The translations under genes and the position numbers were made by a program. A model generated the notes under the pieces. The model made no database searches and was not told the DNA's origin. It worked only from the letters and a program-made list of their open reading frames with translations. DNA of 64,000 bases from SVTX01 sp045653805 (GTDB lineage: Bacteria; Bacillota; Clostridia; Oscillospirales; CAG-272): the NCBI GenBank assembly GCA_045653805.1, contig JAZOMF010000094.1, positions 1-64,000 on the forward strand. The letters are read 5' to 3'. This document shows, piece after piece, positions 56,797-64,000 of this stretch (its first letter is position 1; each line of letters starts with the position of its first letter).

Positions 56797-59238
56797 TTAC
56801 TTTTCACATTTTGCCCGTCTTGCGGCGGGAGATTTTCTGCTTGTTTGAGGAATGGACACCTCGCTCCCCACGTCAGCTTTATAGTAGACCTTCTTTTCGA
56901 AGGAGCTTTCGCGTGCAAGAGCGTTTGTAAGTACCTCGTGAGCGCGACTGCAGGGGATAAAGATCACGTTTTCGCGAACCACGGGGTCAACCTCATTAAG
57001 GTCTTTGAGATTGTCGGCGGGGATGATGATGGTGCGAACACCTGCACTATATGCCGCCATAGTCTTTTCACGGAGTCCGCCGATGGGGAGAACATTGCCG
57101 CGAATGGTGATCTCACCTGTCATGGAAACATCGCGGCGAACGGGAATGCCCGACAATGCACTGATAATAGCAGTGAGAGTAGTTATACCTGCAGAGGGGC
57201 CGTCCTTGGGAACTGCGCCCTCGGGGAAGTGGATATGTATATCCTTCTTGGTGTAAAAATCGGGGCTGATACCGTATTCGGTTGCAACCTGACGTGAGTA
57301 GGTAATGGCCGCGTGAGCGGATTCCTTCATTACGTCGCCAAGGGATCCGGTAAGCTCAAGCTTGCCGGTGCCATCCATAACGGCGCACTCAACCTTAAGC
57401 AGGTCGCCGCCTGACTGGGTGTATGCCATTCCGTTGACAACTCCAACCTCGTCGTGTTGAGAGATGGTTTCGGGAATGATCTTCTTGGGGCCGAGTAGTA
57501 ACTTGAGATCCTCGGGTTTTACGGTGATCTTTGCCTCTCCCGCCTCTATAATGCGCTTTGCCGCCTTACGGCAGATAGCCGCAAGCTCTCGTTCAAGGTT
57601 ACGCACGCCCGACTCGCGGGTGTAGCAATCGATAACGTCGGAAAGCGCCGCGTCGGTGATACGAAGCATTTTCTTGGTAAGACCGTGACGGGTAAGCTGC
57701 TTGGGAATAAGGTGATTTTTCGCAATACCGATCTTCTGGCTCTTGGTGTAAGTGTGAAGCTCGATTATCTCCATACGGTCGATAAGGGGGCGGGGAACGG
57801 TGTCAAGAGTATTTGCAGTAGCGATAAATACGCAATCGGAAAGGTCGAAGGGAAGTTCAACGAAGTGATCTCTGAAGAACTTGTTCTGCTCGGGGTCGAG
57901 AACTTCAAGCATAGCGCTTGCAGGGTCGCCTCTGCCATCGTTTGCCATCTTGTCGATCTCGTCGAAGAGTATCAAGGGGTTTTTAACGCCGGCTTGAGTT
58001 ACTGCCGCGATGATTCGACCGGGCATAGCACCGATGTAGGTCTTTCTGTGACCGCGTATGTCTGCTTCATCGCGCACACCTCCGAGAGAAACGCGAACAT
58101 ACTCTCGCTTCATAGCACGAGCAAGGGAGGCGGCAATAGAAGTCTTACCTACGCCGGGAGGGCCGTAGAGGCAGATAATCTGCCCTTTAAGATCGGGGTT
58201 GAGCTGTTTAACTGCGAGGTATTCAAGAAGACGTTCCTTAACGTCTTCAAGCCCCTCGTGGTCGGCGTCAAGTATCTTTTTAGCCGCCTTTACGTCGGTT
58301 CTGTCCTTGGTAGACTTGTTCCACGGTATATCAAGGCACACGTCAAGGTAATTGGAAATAACGGTCGCCTCGGCACTTCCAAAGGGTGAGCGAGCAAGGC
58401 GGTCGTTCTCCTTGAGAAGCTTCTTTCTAACCTCCTCGGAAAGCTCTGCCTTCATTATTCTTTCATAATATTCCTCTGTGTCGGAGATTCCATCGCCAAG
58501 CTCCTCTTGGATGGATTTCATTTCCTCACGGAGATAATACTCTCTCTGACCCTTGTTGATTCTCTCGCGGGTCTTTTTGTGGAGCTCGTTTTCAAGTTTA
58601 AGAAGTTCTATCTCTTCTTCGGCTATATCAAGCACCAGCTCGATTCTGCGATAGGGCTCGAAAACACCGAGAACGTCCAGCTTGTCCTCGTACTTTACGA
58701 AGAGATTGGACGTGATAACGTCAGCCAAGAGAGCGGGATTTTTAATTGACTTGAAGGTAGGAATTATGTTCTCTGCGGGGGGAGGGAGCAGCTTTGCCAT
58801 TTGTGTAGCCGCCTGAGTGAGGCGACGGACGTATGCCTGATCCTTTACGCCGGGAGTGTCGGGCAGGGATACAGTCTTGCAGATAACATCTGCGGTATTG
58901 TATTTTCCGGTTTTGCGGTAGGAGGAGACGATAGCTCTTGACATACCCTCTGCGATACAACGGATAGTCTTTTCACCTGCGTTTACAAGCTGCTTAATTT
59001 TGATAACCGTGCCCACCTCAAAGAGCTGAGGCTCGGTGTTGCCGTTCTCGTCATCAGGCTTGACAGGAACAGCCACTGCGTATTTTGAGCCCTCAAATGC
59101 CTCTCTGAGCGCGTCACAGGAGCCAAGGTCGTTGTCCCCAACCTCGAGATTGATTATCTCGCCGGGAAACGCGACCGTGGAGCTGAGCGCCACCAGGGGA
59201 AGCGAGAGCTTTTCGGCTTTAACTGTATATTCTGACAT
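56797..59238 (-). CDS. lon: ATP-dependent protease Lon
   Basis: Degrades misfolded and regulatory proteins in the cytosol. The 813-residue protein has an N-terminal substrate-binding domain (about 10-200), a coiled helical region, Walker A GPPGVGKT near residue 360, and the catalytic Ser in KDGPSAG near residue 681 with Lys near 724. ATG 59238 follows GGAG; an in-frame ATG at 59253 has no ribosome site. Several TATAAT-like strings lie at 59300-59330, but no clear -35 or CtsR/HrcA operator is seen. Confidence 0.95.
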   Translation of the reverse strand: MSEYTVKAEKLSLPLVALSSTVAFPGEIINLEVGDNDLGSCDALREAFEGSKYAVAVPVKPDDENGNTEPQLFEVGTVIKIKQLVNAGEKTIRCIAEGMSRAIVSSYRKTGKYNTADVICKTVSLPDTPGVKDQAYVRRLTQAATQMAKLLPPPAENIIPTFKSIKNPALLADVITSNLFVKYEDKLDVLGVFEPYRRIELVLDIAEEEIELLKLENELHKKTRERINKGQREYYLREEMKSIQEELGDGISDTEEYYERIMKAELSEEVRKKLLKENDRLARSPFGSAEATVISNYLDVCLDIPWNKSTKDRTDVKAAKKILDADHEGLEDVKERLLEYLAVKQLNPDLKGQIICLYGPPGVGKTSIAASLARAMKREYVRVSLGGVRDEADIRGHRKTYIGAMPGRIIAAVTQAGVKNPLILFDEIDKMANDGRGDPASAMLEVLDPEQNKFFRDHFVELPFDLSDCVFIATANTLDTVPRPLIDRMEIIELHTYTKSQKIGIAKNHLIPKQLTRHGLTKKMLRITDAALSDVIDCYTRESGVRNLERELAAICRKAAKRIIEAGEAKITVKPEDLKLLLGPKKIIPETISQHDEVGVVNGMAYTQSGGDLLKVECAVMDGTGKLELTGSLGDVMKESAHAAITYSRQVATEYGISPDFYTKKDIHIHFPEGAVPKDGPSAGITTLTAIISALSGIPVRRDVSMTGEITIRGNVLPIGGLREKTMAAYSAGVRTIIIPADNLKDLNEVDPVVRENVIFIPCSRAHEVLTNALARESSFEKKVYYKADVGSEVSIPQTSRKSPAARRAKCEK

Positions 59239-59410
59239 TAAGTAATTCTCCAATCTATGTGTTTGTGCGTATATAATAGGTGCCTTTCGGCGGAATTTTA
59301 CAGTATAATTATACTATTATATCATTATACCACATAGGCAACGAAATTTCCACCCCTTTTTAATAATTTTTACAATTTGTACAATATAATATATATCGTA
59401 TAGCGGAAAA

Positions 59411-59440
59411 CAATAAAAAAACGGGGAAGATCCCCGTTTT
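59411..59440 (-). terminator. Second terminator upstream of lon
   Basis: AAAACGGGGA pairs exactly with TCCCCGTTTT around AGA; on the minus strand it is followed by TTTATTG. It ends read-through from the RNA at 59459-59575. Confidence 0.75.
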
Positions 59441-59458
59441 CTGTCAAATAAAAGGTAT

Positions 59459-59575
59459 AAAAAAAGCACAACAGGCGGTTTTAAGTGCGCTCGGATATCA
59501 TTAGATTGATATTTCGCTAAAAACCAGCAAGCTGTGCAGGGATAAGTGACCGACGCGGATCGGTGTCTTATCGGG
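59459..59575 (-). ncRNA. Candidate structured small RNA (about 117 nt)
   Basis: On the minus strand: a first hairpin GATAAG-CACCGA...TCGGT-CTTATC, then a long arm closed by GCACA (59537-59533)/TGTGC (59470-59466), with GGTTTT/AAAACC (59525-59520/59482-59477) inside and an apical hairpin ATATCA/TGATAT (59512-59507/59500-59495), then a seven-T tract at 59465-59459. It has its own promoter and terminator. No reading frame or known family recognised. It could also be a leader regulating lon, since lon is the next gene, but two terminators lie between. Confidence 0.6.
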
Positions 59576-59581
59576 AATTCT

Positions 59582-59610
59582 ATTATACACCTCTGCCGTG
59601 AATTTGTAAA
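59582..59610 (-). promoter_or_regulatory. Promoter of the 59459-59575 RNA
   Basis: On the minus strand TTTACA (59610-59605), 17 nt, TATAAT (59587-59582). The stretch 59611-59810 shows no gene. Confidence 0.72.
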
Positions 59611-59810
59611 TATCCATTTTGCACGATTTTTCGTCAAATTTTTTGTGCAAAAAACGGAGTGGTAGATTTTAACTCGATTTGTCGTAGTGGTTTTTGTTGC
59701 TTTTGCATAACTTGAAGTGTCGTAGTGAATTTATAAGATTTTAAATTTCCTTATGCCACAAGGGAAAATGCAATTTTGAAAGAAAATTTGAGATTTTTTC
59801 TGAAAAACTA

Positions 59811-59839
59811 TTGACAAAACGTTTTGTGTGTGGTATAAT
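59811..59839 (+). promoter_or_regulatory. infC operon promoter
   Basis: Perfect consensus: TTGACA (59811-59816), 17 nt, TATAAT (59834-59839). Confidence 0.87.
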
Positions 59840-59845
59840 AATCGC

Positions 59846-59980
59846 CGTAAACAAAGAGAAGTTCCGCTTCCACCTCATCGCAAGGCGCATGTTGGTCAAT
59901 ATGCATTCCCTATAATTAATGGGAAAAGTCCGTACAAATACGGATGTGCGCGCGGGACTTTAGGTTCTGCGTTTTTTTAT
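59846..59980 (+). promoter_or_regulatory. L20-type autoregulatory leader with attenuator
   Basis: A structured leader before infC-rpmI-rplT: TTCCC/GGGAA around 59907-59925, TCCGTA/TACGGA (59930-59945), and an attenuator CGCGGGAC/GTTCTGCG (59951-59971) followed by seven T. In Firmicutes such leaders bind ribosomal protein L20 and stop the operon by attenuation. The family assignment rests on position and the terminator; I did not match every conserved base. Confidence 0.75.
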
Positions 59981-60038
59981 GCAAACATTCCACAAGTTTG
60001 TGGAATGTAAGTATTCTATTCATTGGAGGTGTGTACCC

Positions 60039-60575
60039 ATAGCAGCAAATAATTCAAAGGAGACTCTCACAAATGAGGATATAAACTTCCCTCAGGTAAG
60101 AGTTATCGGATCCGATGGCGAACAGCTTGGCATTATGAGCTCTGACCAGGCTCTTAAAATGGCATACGACAAGGGGCTCGACCTCTGTCTTATGACTGCG
60201 CAGGCAAATCCCCCCGTGTGTAAGATTATGGACTTCGGAAAGTTCCGTTTTGAGCGTGAAAAGCGCGAGAAGGAAGCAAAGAAGAAGCAGCAGGTAGTTG
60301 AGCTTAAGGAAATTCAGCTCTCTCCCAGGATCGATACTCACGATTTTGAGACCAAGGCTAAGCATGCGCGCAAGTTCCTTGAGTCCGGAAATAAGGTTCG
60401 CGTGGTTATGAGATTGCGCGGACGTGAAATGAGCCATATGGCTATTGGACGTGAGATTATCGACAAGTTCGCTGATATCTGCTCCGAGGTTGGAACAGTT
60501 GATAAAAAGCCCGCTGTTGACGGACGTATCATGAGCATGGTAATCAATCCCGTTAACACCAAGTCGGGTAAATAA
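60039..60575 (+). CDS. infC: Translation initiation factor IF-3, with AUA start codon
   Basis: IF-3 keeps subunits apart and rejects wrong start codons. From 60039 the protein is 178 residues, the usual length: N-terminal TNEDINFPQVRVIGSDGEQLGIM, a Lys/Glu-rich linker helix (about 77-97), and the C-terminal domain with VVELKEIQLSPRIDTHDFETK and RVVMRLRGREM. No ATG, GTG or TTG fits; ATA at 60039 lies seven bases after GGAGGTG. Unusual starts (AUU, AUC) are known for infC, where IF-3 represses its own translation; AUA would work in the same way. Confidence 0.93.
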   Translation: MAANNSKETLTNEDINFPQVRVIGSDGEQLGIMSSDQALKMAYDKGLDLCLMTAQANPPVCKIMDFGKFRFEREKREKEAKKKQQVVELKEIQLSPRIDTHDFETKAKHARKFLESGNKVRVVMRLRGREMSHMAIGREIIDKFADICSEVGTVDKKPAVDGRIMSMVINPVNTKSGK

Positions 60576-60611
60576 TAATTAGAAAATTTTTAGTATAAGG
60601 AGAATATAAAA

Positions 60612-60806
60612 ATGGGAAAAGTCAAGACACATAAGGCTTCTGCCAAGAGATTTTCGGTTACCGGTACAGGCAAGGTTAAGATGAACCACTGCCACCACCG
60701 CCACAATTTGGGTCTTAAGACTCAGAAGAGAAAGAGACACCTCCGTTCCGGCGCAATCATGAGCGAGGCTATGGCGCCCAACATCAGAGTGCTCATCCAG
60801 AAGTAA
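60612..60806 (+). CDS. rpmI: 50S ribosomal protein L35
   Basis: A 64-residue basic protein with the L35 pattern: KVKTHKASAKRFSVTGTGKVK and HNLGLKTQKRKRHLR. It sits between infC and rplT as in nearly all bacteria. AAGGAGAA precedes the ATG. Confidence 0.97.
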   Translation: MGKVKTHKASAKRFSVTGTGKVKMNHCHHRHNLGLKTQKRKRHLRSGAIMSEAMAPNIRVLIQK

Positions 60807-60840
60807 TTTGAAAAAGTAATCGAGAAAGGAATAAAGAAAA

Positions 60841-61194
60841 ATGGCAAGAGTTAAGGGCGCTATGATGACGCGCAAGAGAAGAAAGAAGATATTGAAGGCA
60901 GCGAAGGGCTATTGGGGCGCAAAGTCCAAGCACTTTAAGATGGCTAAGCAGGCCGTACTTAAGAGCGGAAACTACGCTTTCGCCGGCCGTAAGATGAAGA
61001 AGAGAGACATGAGAAGACTCTGGATCACCAGAATCAGCGCTCAGGCAAAGGTTTGCGGTATGAACTACTCCACCTTTATGAACGGTCTCAAGAAGGCAAA
61101 CATCACTCTCAACAGAAAGATGCTTGCTGAGCTCGCAGTTAACGATAAGGCAGCTTTCGCAGCTCTCGCAGAGCAGGCTAAGGCAGCTCTTTAA
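60841..61194 (+). CDS. rplT: 50S ribosomal protein L20
   Basis: A 117-residue, very basic helical protein (MARVKGAMMTRKRRKKILKA, AGRKMKKRDMRRLWITRI, YSTFMNGLKKANI). Essential for early large-subunit assembly and, in Firmicutes, the repressor of its own operon through the leader at 59846. Last gene of the operon. Confidence 0.98.
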   Translation: MARVKGAMMTRKRRKKILKAAKGYWGAKSKHFKMAKQAVLKSGNYAFAGRKMKKRDMRRLWITRISAQAKVCGMNYSTFMNGLKKANITLNRKMLAELAVNDKAAFAALAEQAKAAL

Positions 61195-61207
61195 TTAAAC
61201 TGAATAC

Positions 61208-61240
61208 AAAACCCGGTAATGGATATTACTGGGTTTTTGT
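61208..61240 (+). terminator. infC-rpmI-rplT terminator
   Basis: AAAACCCGGTAAT-type stem with ATTACTGGGTTTT around GGAT, ending in TTTTTGT. Confidence 0.85.
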
Positions 61241-61358
61241 CATAGTTAGGGAATTTTTAATTTTGCTGAAAGTGGCTGTTTTTAGCTGAATTTTAGCATA
61301 AAAACATCCAATTTTGGATAATTTTGGTGATAAAATCTTGGAAGGAGGCAGACTTGAT

Positions 61359-62213
61359 ATGTTTATAAGCAGAGAGGTCATTACGTCACCGCAGAACAAA
61401 TACGTCAGCCTCGCCCGAGGTTTGAGCAATAAAAAGAACAGAGAAAAAGAGCAAAAATTCCGTTTTGACGGCATCAAATTGATGTGCGAAGCGCTGAAAA
61501 AAGGCGTTTGCATCAGCTTTATTTTGGCGTCGGATAAGGAGTGGAGCTCTGTGCTTGAAAAGGCAGAAAAGCTTTACGGCATAAAGGAAAATGATATAAA
61601 TTGTCCCGTTATTTCGGTTGAAACCTCACTTTTTGAAAAATTGAGCGAGGAAATGGCTCCCGAGGGAGTTATTTGCGTTGCTGAATACGAAAAGGAACTT
61701 CATTCCGATGTTAGCGCGGACGAGCGTTTTTCTTGTGAAGCACACGAAAAAATACTTATTCTCGAGTCGGTAAGAGACCCTCAAAACGTGGGCGCTATAG
61801 TCCGTGTTGCGGCAGCGTTTGGAGTTGACCGCATCGTTATGAGCAAGGATTGTGCCGACATCTACAATTCAAAGACAATACGCGCCTCTATGGGCACTGT
61901 ATTTTCCAAGCGCATTGATAGGGTATCTGATATGCCTTGTGTCGTAAAGGATATTCAAGGTTCAGTCAGAAGAGTTTTTGCTGCGGCACTTGAGAGAGAT
62001 TCTGAAAAGCTGGGCGAACTTCAGCTTCGGACTGGCGATTGTGTTATCATTGGAAATGAGGGACACGGACTTAGCCGTGAGGTCATTGAGGCTTGTGACG
62101 GAACCGTGTTTATCCCTATGGCGGATGGCGTAGAGTCGTTGAATGCGGCTACTGCGGCGGCAGTATTGGTTTGGGAATTCTTTAGGCCGACACATAACGG
62201 AGGTGCCGTATGA
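61359..62213 (+). CDS. TrmH/SpoU-family RNA 2'-O-methyltransferase
   Basis: A 284-residue SPOUT methyltransferase: an N-terminal SpoU substrate-binding domain (about 1-110; SPQNKYVSLARGL and KFRFDGIKLMCEAL), then motif 1 DPQNVGAIVRVAAAFG, motif 2 VIIGNEGHGLSREV and motif 3 PMADGVESLNAATAAAVLVWE. It probably methylates a ribose in rRNA or tRNA; the exact site is unknown. AGGAGG is ten bases before ATG 61359. Overlaps dprA by four bases. Confidence 0.9.
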   Translation: MFISREVITSPQNKYVSLARGLSNKKNREKEQKFRFDGIKLMCEALKKGVCISFILASDKEWSSVLEKAEKLYGIKENDINCPVISVETSLFEKLSEEMAPEGVICVAEYEKELHSDVSADERFSCEAHEKILILESVRDPQNVGAIVRVAAAFGVDRIVMSKDCADIYNSKTIRASMGTVFSKRIDRVSDMPCVVKDIQGSVRRVFAAALERDSEKLGELQLRTGDCVIIGNEGHGLSREVIEACDGTVFIPMADGVESLNAATAAAVLVWEFFRPTHNGGAV

Positions 62214-63559
62214 ACAGTACTTTAAAGTGGATTTGGCTTGCGGAAAAGTGCGGTGCGGGTAGCACCGAGTTGATTCGCCTTATAGAAAAGCTGGGAAATA
62301 TTGATAATATTTTCGATGCAGATTATGATGGCTATTCGGAAACAGGCATCAGTGAGCGACTTTGTGAGGATCTTTGTGATAAGGATCTTGAAAAGTCTAT
62401 GAAGATACTTTCATATTGCCAGAGCTCAGGAGTTTTTGTGCTGACCTACGATAGTGAGAAATATCCCGTTAGTCTTCGCTCTTTGAAGGATCCTCCTGCG
62501 GTGCTTTACGGTATCGGAGAGCTTCCTGATCTGAATAATCAACTCTGTATCTCTATAGTAGGCACTCGCACGATGAGTGAATACGGCATGAGAGCGGCGT
62601 ATAAAATAGCATATGAGGTAGCATCTACCGGTGCGGTGATTGTCAGTGGAATGGCGCTGGGAATAGACGGAATTGCATCCTGCGCGGCAATAGCGGCGGG
62701 CGGCAAAACGGTAGCGGTGATGGGATGCGGAATCGACCGCATATATCCCCCAACACATAAAAAGATTTGGGAGGCAATAAGAAGACACGGTGCCATCATT
62801 ACCGAGTATGCGCCTACTACCCCACCTTTCGGTTCTAATTTTCCTAAGAGAAACCGTATAATCAGCGGTCTCGGACAAGGGACAGTGGTTATTGATGCCG
62901 ATTTAGACAGCGGAGCGATGATAACCGCAAAACGTGCTATATTGCAAGGACGTGATATTTATGCCGTTCCTGCCAATATAGATTCTCAAAATTCCTCGGG
63001 AACCAACAGTCTTATCCGCGACGGAGCACAAGCGGTACTCTGCGGCAACGATATAATCCGCAATTATATGTACCTATACCGTGATCGATTGAACACGGTG
63101 GCACTTATGAAGGCGGAGAAGAAATCCGATATCGATATCGATTTCGTAAGCCGTATGGGTGTAGCAATGAAAACGACTTCGGGCGGACTGAAAAAGAACG
63201 TTACGGATAATCCTCCCGCGGAGAAAAAGCCTGCCGCAAAGCCCAAGGCTGTCAAAAACGAGGATGAGACCAAAGCACCCGTTACGTCGGTAAAGAATGC
63301 TCCTTCTGCCGCCAACACGGTTGAGGTCAATCCCTCACCTACGCCCGAGAAACGCGGAGACGACTCTGCCGCCGCTCTTGCTAAATTGAGCGAAAAGCAG
63401 AGAAAGATATTCGACGAAATGCCCCTCGACAGAGCGGTAACGGTTGACTATCTCACCAAAACCGGCTTTGCCCTTGGTGAGGTCATTTCAGCGCTTACGG
63501 TTTTAGAGATCAAAGGACTTGTGTCCTCTCTGCCGGGTGCGCTTTACATAAGAAAGTAA
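62210..63559 (+). CDS. dprA: DNA-processing protein DprA
   Basis: Loads RecA on incoming single-stranded DNA in natural transformation. The 449-residue protein has a helical N-terminus (about 1-70), the Rossmann SLOG domain (VGTRTMSEYG near 116, VSGMALGIDGIAS, GCGIDRIYPPTH, FPKRNRIISGLGQGTVVIDADLDSGAMITA), a low-complexity Pro/Lys/Ala linker (about 320-390) and a C-terminal winged helix (about 395-449). The linker is longer than usual. It precedes topA, the standard order. Confidence 0.95.
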   Translation: MNSTLKWIWLAEKCGAGSTELIRLIEKLGNIDNIFDADYDGYSETGISERLCEDLCDKDLEKSMKILSYCQSSGVFVLTYDSEKYPVSLRSLKDPPAVLYGIGELPDLNNQLCISIVGTRTMSEYGMRAAYKIAYEVASTGAVIVSGMALGIDGIASCAAIAAGGKTVAVMGCGIDRIYPPTHKKIWEAIRRHGAIITEYAPTTPPFGSNFPKRNRIISGLGQGTVVIDADLDSGAMITAKRAILQGRDIYAVPANIDSQNSSGTNSLIRDGAQAVLCGNDIIRNYMYLYRDRLNTVALMKAEKKSDIDIDFVSRMGVAMKTTSGGLKKNVTDNPPAEKKPAAKPKAVKNEDETKAPVTSVKNAPSAANTVEVNPSPTPEKRGDDSAAALAKLSEKQRKIFDEMPLDRAVTVDYLTKTGFALGEVISALTVLEIKGLVSSLPGALYIRK

Positions 63560-63594
63560 TTCAGTAATCGTATTGAAAGGATATATATACTTTA

Positions 63595-64000
63595 ATGGCA
63601 AATTTAGTAATCATGGAGTCACCCTCCAAGGCAAACACAGTAAAGAGCTATCTTGGCTCAAATTATAAGGTGATCGCATCGGTAGGACACATTCGTGACC
63701 TGCCCAAGTCCACTCTCGGCGTTGACATTGAGAATGGTTTTGCGGCGCATTACATCAACATCCGCGGCAAGGGTGACGTTATCAAGGAGATCAAGAAGGA
63801 AGCAAAGAATGCAAATAAGATATTCCTCGCAACCGACCCTGACCGCGAAGGCGAAGCTATATCTTGGCATCTTGCCACCGCTCTCGGTATTCCGCTTGAA
63901 AAGACCCAGAGAGTTGAGTTCCACGAAATTACCAAGAACGTAGTTAAGGCGGCTATCAAAAAGCCCAGAAATATCGACATGAGCTTGGTTGATGCTCAGC
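63595..64000 (+). CDS. topA: DNA topoisomerase I, 5' part (runs off the window)
   Basis: The first 135 codons of topA: NLVIMESPSKANTVKSYLG (Toprim start), VGHIRDLP, and the metal-binding ATDPDREGEAISWHL near residues 79-93. It relaxes negative supercoils. AAAGGAT lies about a dozen bases before ATG 63595. The gene follows dprA directly and continues past base 64000. Confidence 0.95.
   Translation, partial: MANLVIMESPSKANTVKSYLGSNYKVIASVGHIRDLPKSTLGVDIENGFAAHYINIRGKGDVIKEIKKEAKNANKIFLATDPDREGEAISWHLATALGIPLEKTQRVEFHEITKNVVKAAIKKPRNIDMSLVDAQ

Overview
The window looks like the chromosome of a low-to-medium GC, spore-forming Clostridia (Bacillota) species, probably an uncultured gut-type Eubacteriales/Oscillospirales relative; I cannot name the genus. 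The support is a Spo0A response regulator, a GerW/YtfJ spore protein, the Clostridia-type order M50 protease-scpA-scpB-DUF2953-ytfJ-dacF-rluB, strong AGGAGG ribosome sites, and many promoters of TTGACA-17 nt-TATAAT type. There is no prophage, conjugative element or CRISPR array.

Layout. 1-480: hairpin repeats and a rod-shaped RNA with its own promoter and terminator, just ahead of a small SLOG-fold gene. 0.5-9.8 kb: prfC, the NAD repressor niaR, an orphan sensory-rhodopsin-transducer homologue, a BspA-like surface protein, a cytidylate-kinase-like protein, an AI-2E permease, a cyclophilin lipoprotein, nnrD, rpsT and a cyclic-di-AMP receptor. 9.8-17 kb: prfB, then a plus-strand run (DUF1858, trmK, Nif3, phosphoesterase, rlmD, small unknown, broken ICMT-like gene, YitT). 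17-23.3 kb: a YwaF-GDPD fusion, a PHP phosphoesterase, glucokinase, a DtxR-type regulator, a second YitT and a Gly/His-rich membrane protein. 23.4-24 kb: tRNA-Ser(UGA) with a long structured leader. 24-29 kb: accessory genes, including an IS200-like REP-associated transposase (RAYT) surrounded and interrupted by copies of one 27-nt hairpin repeat. 29-37 kb: pepF, a P-type ATPase behind a yybP-ykoY (Mn2+) riboswitch, a CNNM/CorC transporter behind a short leader peptide, and asd. 37-45 kb: a sigma factor with an overlapping membrane M23 protein, recA-recX, DAHP synthase, prmC and ddl. 45-49 kb: a large GH106-like glycosidase and a HAD phosphatase. 49-59 kb, all minus strand: spo0A, rluB, dacF, ytfJ, DUF2953, scpB, scpA, M50 protease, ysxC, lon. 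59-64 kb: a structured minus-strand RNA, then the L20-type leader with infC-rpmI-rplT, a SpoU methyltransferase, dprA and the start of topA.

Themes. Metal homeostasis recurs: Mn2+ riboswitch plus ATPase, CNNM exporter, and a short DtxR-type repressor with iron-type ligands. Recombination and uptake genes (recA/recX, dprA, topA) and cell-envelope genes (ddl, dacF, M23, GDPD) are housekeeping. The most unusual signals are the repeat/RAYT system, in which two repeat copies lie in frame inside the transposase gene and a distant copy carries a compensatory stem change; three candidate structured RNAs (255-468, 23480-23620, 59459-59575); an AUA start codon in infC; and an acidic leader peptide ahead of the CNNM gene.
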